From an archaeon (GTDB lineage Archaea; Thermoproteota; Nitrososphaeria; Nitrososphaerales; Gagatemarchaeaceae), in assembly GCA_021791695.1 (NCBI GenBank), contig JAJYWC010000008.1, positions 1 to 62,824 on the forward strand: a stretch of DNA of 62,824 bases, in the 5' to 3' direction. Below the pieces are notes generated by a model. The model worked only from the letters and a program-made list of their open reading frames with translations, ran no database searches and was not told the origin of the DNA. Both the position numbers and the translations under genes were made by a program. This document shows positions 60,291 through 62,824 of this stretch, in pieces; position 1 is the stretch's first letter; each line of letters starts with the position of its first letter.

Positions 60291-60581
60291 GTGCGCGTCA
60301 GAGTTCACCTCACGCAGATGCTCGTAAGGCATTTGGACATGCCGCCTGAGTTCACGGTCGAGGCAGAGGACCTCGAAGACCTGCTCGCCAAGGTCGACAA
60401 GGGAAAACCGGGGTTTCGAGATAGCATCTGCGATGAGGCGGGGATGGTCCGAGTGTACGTCAATGTGTTCTTGAACGAAGAAAGAATCGCGCACGACGCC
60501 CAAGCATTGAAGGTACGATTTTCCGAGGGAGACGATGTCTATATATTGGCTTCAGTAGCAGGAGGAAGCGGTTCGGCATGA
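60291..60581 (+). CDS. ThiS/MoaD-like ubiquitin-fold protein with a four-residue tail after Gly-Gly
   Basis: A 96-residue beta-grasp protein (VRVHLTQMLVRHLDMPPEF...VYVNVFLNEERI...FSEGDDVYILASVAGG). In MoaD, ThiS and archaeal SAMPs the chain ends in Gly-Gly. Here Gly91-Gly92 is followed by SGSA. The codons GGA GGA (60561-60566) also form a perfect Shine-Dalgarno sequence 11 nt before the next gene, whose ATG overlaps this stop. Thiocarboxylation or conjugation would need removal of the tail. Confidence 0.8.
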   Translation: MRVRVHLTQMLVRHLDMPPEFTVEAEDLEDLLAKVDKGKPGFRDSICDEAGMVRVYVNVFLNEERIAHDAQALKVRFSEGDDVYILASVAGGSGSA

Positions 60582-61647
60582 AGCTCCTCGTGGGAACGCT
60601 GAAGGGAGGTTTCATCCTTGAGAGCGATTCGGCGCGCAGAAACTGGAAACTCAATGGTCCGCACTTCGACGGATTCGAGACTTACGATATGGTCGCAGAT
60701 ACGAGCGGCGGGAAGCCCCTCCTCTACGCTGCGGTCAATACCTGGACGTGGGGTCCGATAATCTACAAGAGCCGGGACGGGGGGAGAGCTGGAGGAGGGC
60801 TAAATCGAGTCCCAGGTACGCGGCAAAAAACAAGGATGGGCTCACGGTCAAGCGAATCTGGAACATTCAGCCCGATGGTGATGGTCAACTATACGCCGGA
60901 GTGGAACCCGCAGGCCTGTTCGTCAGCAGCGACGATTCGTCCTCTTGGCGTGGATTCGACGCGCTGAACCATCACCCCACCAGGTCAAGTTGGCAGCCCG
61001 GAAACGGGGGCCTCTGCCTCCACACGATCGTGATCCACGCCAGCGAAAAGAGGAAGATACGCGCCGCGATCTCGGCGGTGGGGGTGGTGGGTAGTGACGA
61101 CGGAGGAGAGGACTGGAAGTTTATGAACAAGGGGTTAAGCGCCGGCTTCCTCCCGAAAACTTACCCCGAATACGGGCAGTGCGTCCACAAGATTGACTTT
61201 CACCCGAGCAGACCGGACACACTCTATCTTCAGAACCACGGCGGCGTCTACAAGAGCGAAGACTTTGGGAAGAAGTGGACCGGGATAGACGAAGGGCTCC
61301 CCAGCAACTTCGGCTTTCCCATAGCGGTGAGCAGGACGGATCCAGACAGGGCATACGTCGTTCCACTTGACGGGGCAGGGAGGTTCGCGCCGGGCGCGAG
61401 GTTCCAGGTCTGGGCGACCCGGAACGGCGGGCAGAAATGGACGCAGAGCGAAAAGGGTCTGCCCCAAAGGGCCTACTTCGGTGTGCTGAGGGAGGCCATG
61501 ACCGTCGACAACGAGGAGCCTGGCGGCGTGTACTGCGGGACCACCACCGGGCAGATTTTCTACACGAGAGATGAGGGACGCTCCTGGGAGAAAATGGTCG
61601 ATGGCCTGCCAAGGATCACTTCGCTATCGACCGTCCTGGCTAACTAG
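60578..61647 (+). pseudogene. BNR/sialidase-like repeat protein with a frameshift
   Basis: Two overlapping frames encode one protein. The first runs from ATG 60578 (MKLLVGTLKGGFILESDSAR...IIYKSRDGG), then the reading continues one frame over (ESWRRAKSSPRY...) to 61647. The shift is at six G residues (60779-60784); a -1 slip or one missing G restores a product of about 356 residues. BNR (Asp-box) repeats such as SDDGGEDW, KSEDFGKKW, TRNGGQKW and TRDEGRSW suggest a beta-propeller of the sialidase/YVTN type. It may be an assembly error, a recent mutation or programmed slippage. Confidence 0.7.
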
Positions 61648-61765
61648 TGACTTTCAAAGGCGCGCACGACGGTCGGGCCTACTCCGCCTGACCGCGCGTC
61701 GTACCGGTAACGAGGCCTGTTCCTTCAGGAAGCTCCGAGCGTCAAGACCACAGGCAGGGCGGAGG
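61648..61765. repeat. Intergenic segment containing a second copy of the hisI 3' end
   Basis: Positions 61703-61738 match 60208-60243, the last codons and stop of hisI, at 31 of 36 bases (ACCGG-AACGAG-CCTG...CTTCAGGAAGCTC). The copy would encode TGNEACSFRKL against [11 protein letters not shown], with the stop changed. The two copies flank the ThiS/BNR pair as direct repeats. Confidence 0.65.
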
Positions 61766-61879
61766 CGCCGGGGGTGGGATTTGAACCCACGAGTCCTTGC
61801 GAACAATGGATTAGCAATGTGGGGATGCACGCTTTCGGTGGATCCTATCCATCGCCATGCCAGGCTTGGCTACCCCGGC
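61766..61879 (-). tRNA. tRNA-Ser (GCU) with a 30-nt intron near position 31/32
   Basis: A 114-nt gene on the minus strand. Acceptor GCCGGGG/CCCCGGC with discriminator G, D-stem GCC/GGC, T-arm GTGGG-TTCAAAT-CCCAC. The long variable arm GTTC-GCAA-GGAC is typical of tRNA-Ser. The anticodon stem ATGGA/TCCAT closes the loop TTGCTAA (anticodon GCT) only if 30 nt are removed after position 31 or 32. The mature tRNA is 84 nt without CCA. Confidence 0.88.
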
Positions 61880-62124
61880 CGGCGTAGAACCTTCGGAATC
61901 TCCTTAAGTGCTTTGGGTTGGGCGGCTTGGGCTCGGGAAAGGACCCGCTCGACATTCCTCTTTCCGGTCGCCGCGAGTTGGACGCAGCCGTCAGTGTTGT
62001 AGCCCCCAACGGGTAGTCCACGAAGGGGCTTGGCTTCCAGTGCCGGCCTTTTCAGCTTCGGTTTTTCCAGCCGGTATCCGTGTAAGCGTCATTCATGCGC
62101 CAATGCCAAGGAGAAATCTGTCGT
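61880..62124. other. Intergenic region, nothing recognised
   Basis: About 245 bp upstream of tRNA-Ser. The tRNA promoter should lie just above 61879 (TTAAGGAG on the minus strand at about 61900-61907). No coding frame with recognisable features on either strand. Confidence 0.4.
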
Positions 62125-62248
62125 CGCCCAGGCAGGGATACGAATCCGGGCGAGTCCTTGCCGAATTCGCGGCCCAAAAAACGGATTTGGAACGGAGGCT
62201 GACCTGCGGTTCGAACATTTTCGACGGGAGACTCGTCCCGTCTGGGCG
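62125..62248 (-). ncRNA. Possible structured RNA or decayed tRNA-Ser copy
   Basis: On the minus strand CGCCCAG (62248-62242) and CTGGGCG (62131-62125) form a 7-bp closing stem. GACGGGA/TCCCGTC (62242-62236 with 62229-62223) is a perfect hairpin overlapping the closing stem by one base. Near the 3' side, GGCAAGGACTCG and a GGATTCGTATCC segment resemble the variable arm and T-arm of the adjacent tRNA-Ser, but no full cloverleaf forms. It lies just after the DUF1059 stop, so the first hairpin might instead end that transcript. Confidence 0.3.
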
Positions 62249-62258
62249 CTCAGCGCAG

Positions 62259-62438
62259 TTAGCTCTTTATTGCCGCGCTGATCTTGGCTGCGACATCACT
62301 GGGGACTGTATCCATCTTGTGCGCTTGTTTTGCGTGTACGGTCGCTATCTGCATCGCCTCATCCCTCGATGAGGCTGCCTTTACCTCAAAGTCACACTTC
62401 ATTCCGATGTCTTTGCACTTGAACTTGTAACCTGTCAT
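62259..62438 (-). CDS. DUF1059 small protein
   Basis: A 59-residue protein starting MTGYKFKCKDIGMKCDFEVK and containing SRDEAMQIATVHAKQAHKMD, the DUF1059 pattern of a short beta-alpha protein with two Cys. I start at ATG 62438 because a TATATC TATA element at about 62468-62474 is about 30 nt upstream. The frame stays open 24 codons further, but that stretch has no family match. Function unknown. Confidence 0.85.
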   Translation of the reverse strand: MTGYKFKCKDIGMKCDFEVKAASSRDEAMQIATVHAKQAHKMDTVPSDVAAKISAAIKS

Positions 62439-62724
62439 TGCTCTCGGGAAGGGTGCGGTCGGGCGGTTAGATATAGGGGGCAGTCGTTTCTCATCTGTGA
62501 GAATCGGCACTGCCTTCTGGATGGACAGCGGCGGTCGACGATATGCCGCGCAGGGAACCGGGACTCGATTCGACTGCTACTGCTGGACGGCCGGGCTCCG
62601 CGAAATCGACGTTGCCGGTGACGGACACCTTCTGTTAGACGACCTCTCGCCGGGCGAGCAATTTTGTGACCTCCTGAAGGAGGGCTTGCAGTGTGAGAGC
62701 AATTCTCCTAGAGGCGTCACACAG
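62439..62724. other. Intergenic region with DUF1059 promoter
   Basis: Contains the TATATC box at about 62470. A plus-strand frame at 62497-62790 and a minus-strand segment reading RRIALTLQALLQEVTKLLAR-REVV-stop (directly after the stop at 62725) both look only weakly protein-like. Neither is called. Confidence 0.3.
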
Positions 62725-62824
62725 TCACTCCCCGGCTCCGGACTTGTCGTCTCGGTAATCCGAGAGCGCTATCCTGAACTCCTCGATTGATTGAGGAGCC
62801 GACGCCAACACGAGCAAGAAATCG
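62725..62824 (-). CDS. C-terminal end of an unidentified gene (cut by window edge)
   Basis: The last 32 codons before a TGA at 62727-62725 read DFLLVLASAPQSIEEFRIAL then SDYRDDKSGAGE, a protein-like amphipathic end. The rest lies outside the window. No family can be named. Confidence 0.35.
   Translation of the reverse strand, partial: DFLLVLASAPQSIEEFRIALSDYRDDKSGAGE

Noticed and set aside
62125-62248. A third tRNA gene or a 5S rRNA
   Set aside because: No D-arm, no proper T-stem, and no conserved 5S loop sequences; the first half folds on itself. Kept only as a possible structured RNA.
62497-62790. 97-codon plus-strand frame at the right edge
   Set aside because: Composition is not protein-like throughout, it overlaps the minus-strand partial gene, and it lacks a promoter.
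1-62824. CRISPR arrays and rRNA operons
   Set aside because: No regularly spaced direct repeats and no rRNA-like conserved segments were seen on reading through the window.

Overview
The window is archaeal. The evidence is the L3-L4-L23-L2-S19 ribosomal cluster behind a SPOUT methyltransferase, TATA boxes about 26-30 nt ahead of many ATG/GTG/TTG starts (often leaderless), a split glutamate synthase, an archaeal Lhr helicase, long-form HisG, and two tRNA genes with introns outside the usual 37/38 position. Gene content best fits a heterotrophic member of the TACK archaea, perhaps a Nitrososphaeria-type lineage. The core genome is GC-rich, and an AT-richer island lies at about 42.0-50.0 kb. Two predicted secreted acid-peptidase-like proteins hint at an acidic habitat. 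The lineage and habitat are inferences.

Layout. 1-5.8 kb: a DUF1512 gene (cut by the window edge), ribosomal proteins, the SPOUT methyltransferase, and a membrane-anchored winged-helix protein. 5.8-17.3 kb (minus strand): a long branched-chain amino acid (BCAA) block, ilvB-ilvN-leuA-leuC-leuD-leuB-ilvE, followed by lpd, lipB and a P5C-type aldehyde dehydrogenase. Its leader carries a short leaderless reading frame rich in Leu/Ile/Val plus a hairpin. 17.3-25.2 kb: a Cys-containing HTH regulator with lipA, the E1alpha/E1beta/E2 genes of a 2-oxoacid dehydrogenase, two stand-alone RAM-domain genes, and divergent ilvC and ilvD. With lpd and lipB/lipA the complex and its lipoylation route are complete. 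25.3-33.6 kb: Lhr, a CBS protein and a two-gene glutamate synthase. 33.6-37.0 kb: an overlapping three-gene operon that looks like a minimal SMC5/6-type complex (hingeless SMC, kleisin-like protein, Nse3/MAGE-like protein). 37-42 kb: housekeeping genes.

41.98-50.0 kb holds two tandem integrated elements using the 3' end of a tRNA-Val gene. Element A (4.3 kb) has a tyrosine recombinase and a secreted eqolisin-like protein. Element B has the same end structure and a paralogous secreted protein but no integrase, and an IS1182-type transposon with a TGAT target duplication sits inside its left end. 50.1-53.9 kb is a decayed zone with transposase remnants and a broken nucleotidyltransferase gene, and contains an intact amino acid permease. 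53.9-60.2 kb is a his operon (hisG-D-HAD-B-H-A-F-I) with a HAD phosphatase in the place where a histidinol-phosphate phosphatase is needed; hisC and hisE are absent here. 60.3-62.8 kb: a ThiS/MoaD-like gene overlapping a frameshifted BNR-repeat gene, a short repeat of the hisI tail, an intron-containing tRNA-Ser, a possible structured RNA, a DUF1059 gene and a partial gene at the edge.

All calls come from reading the sequence. No database search or folding program was run.
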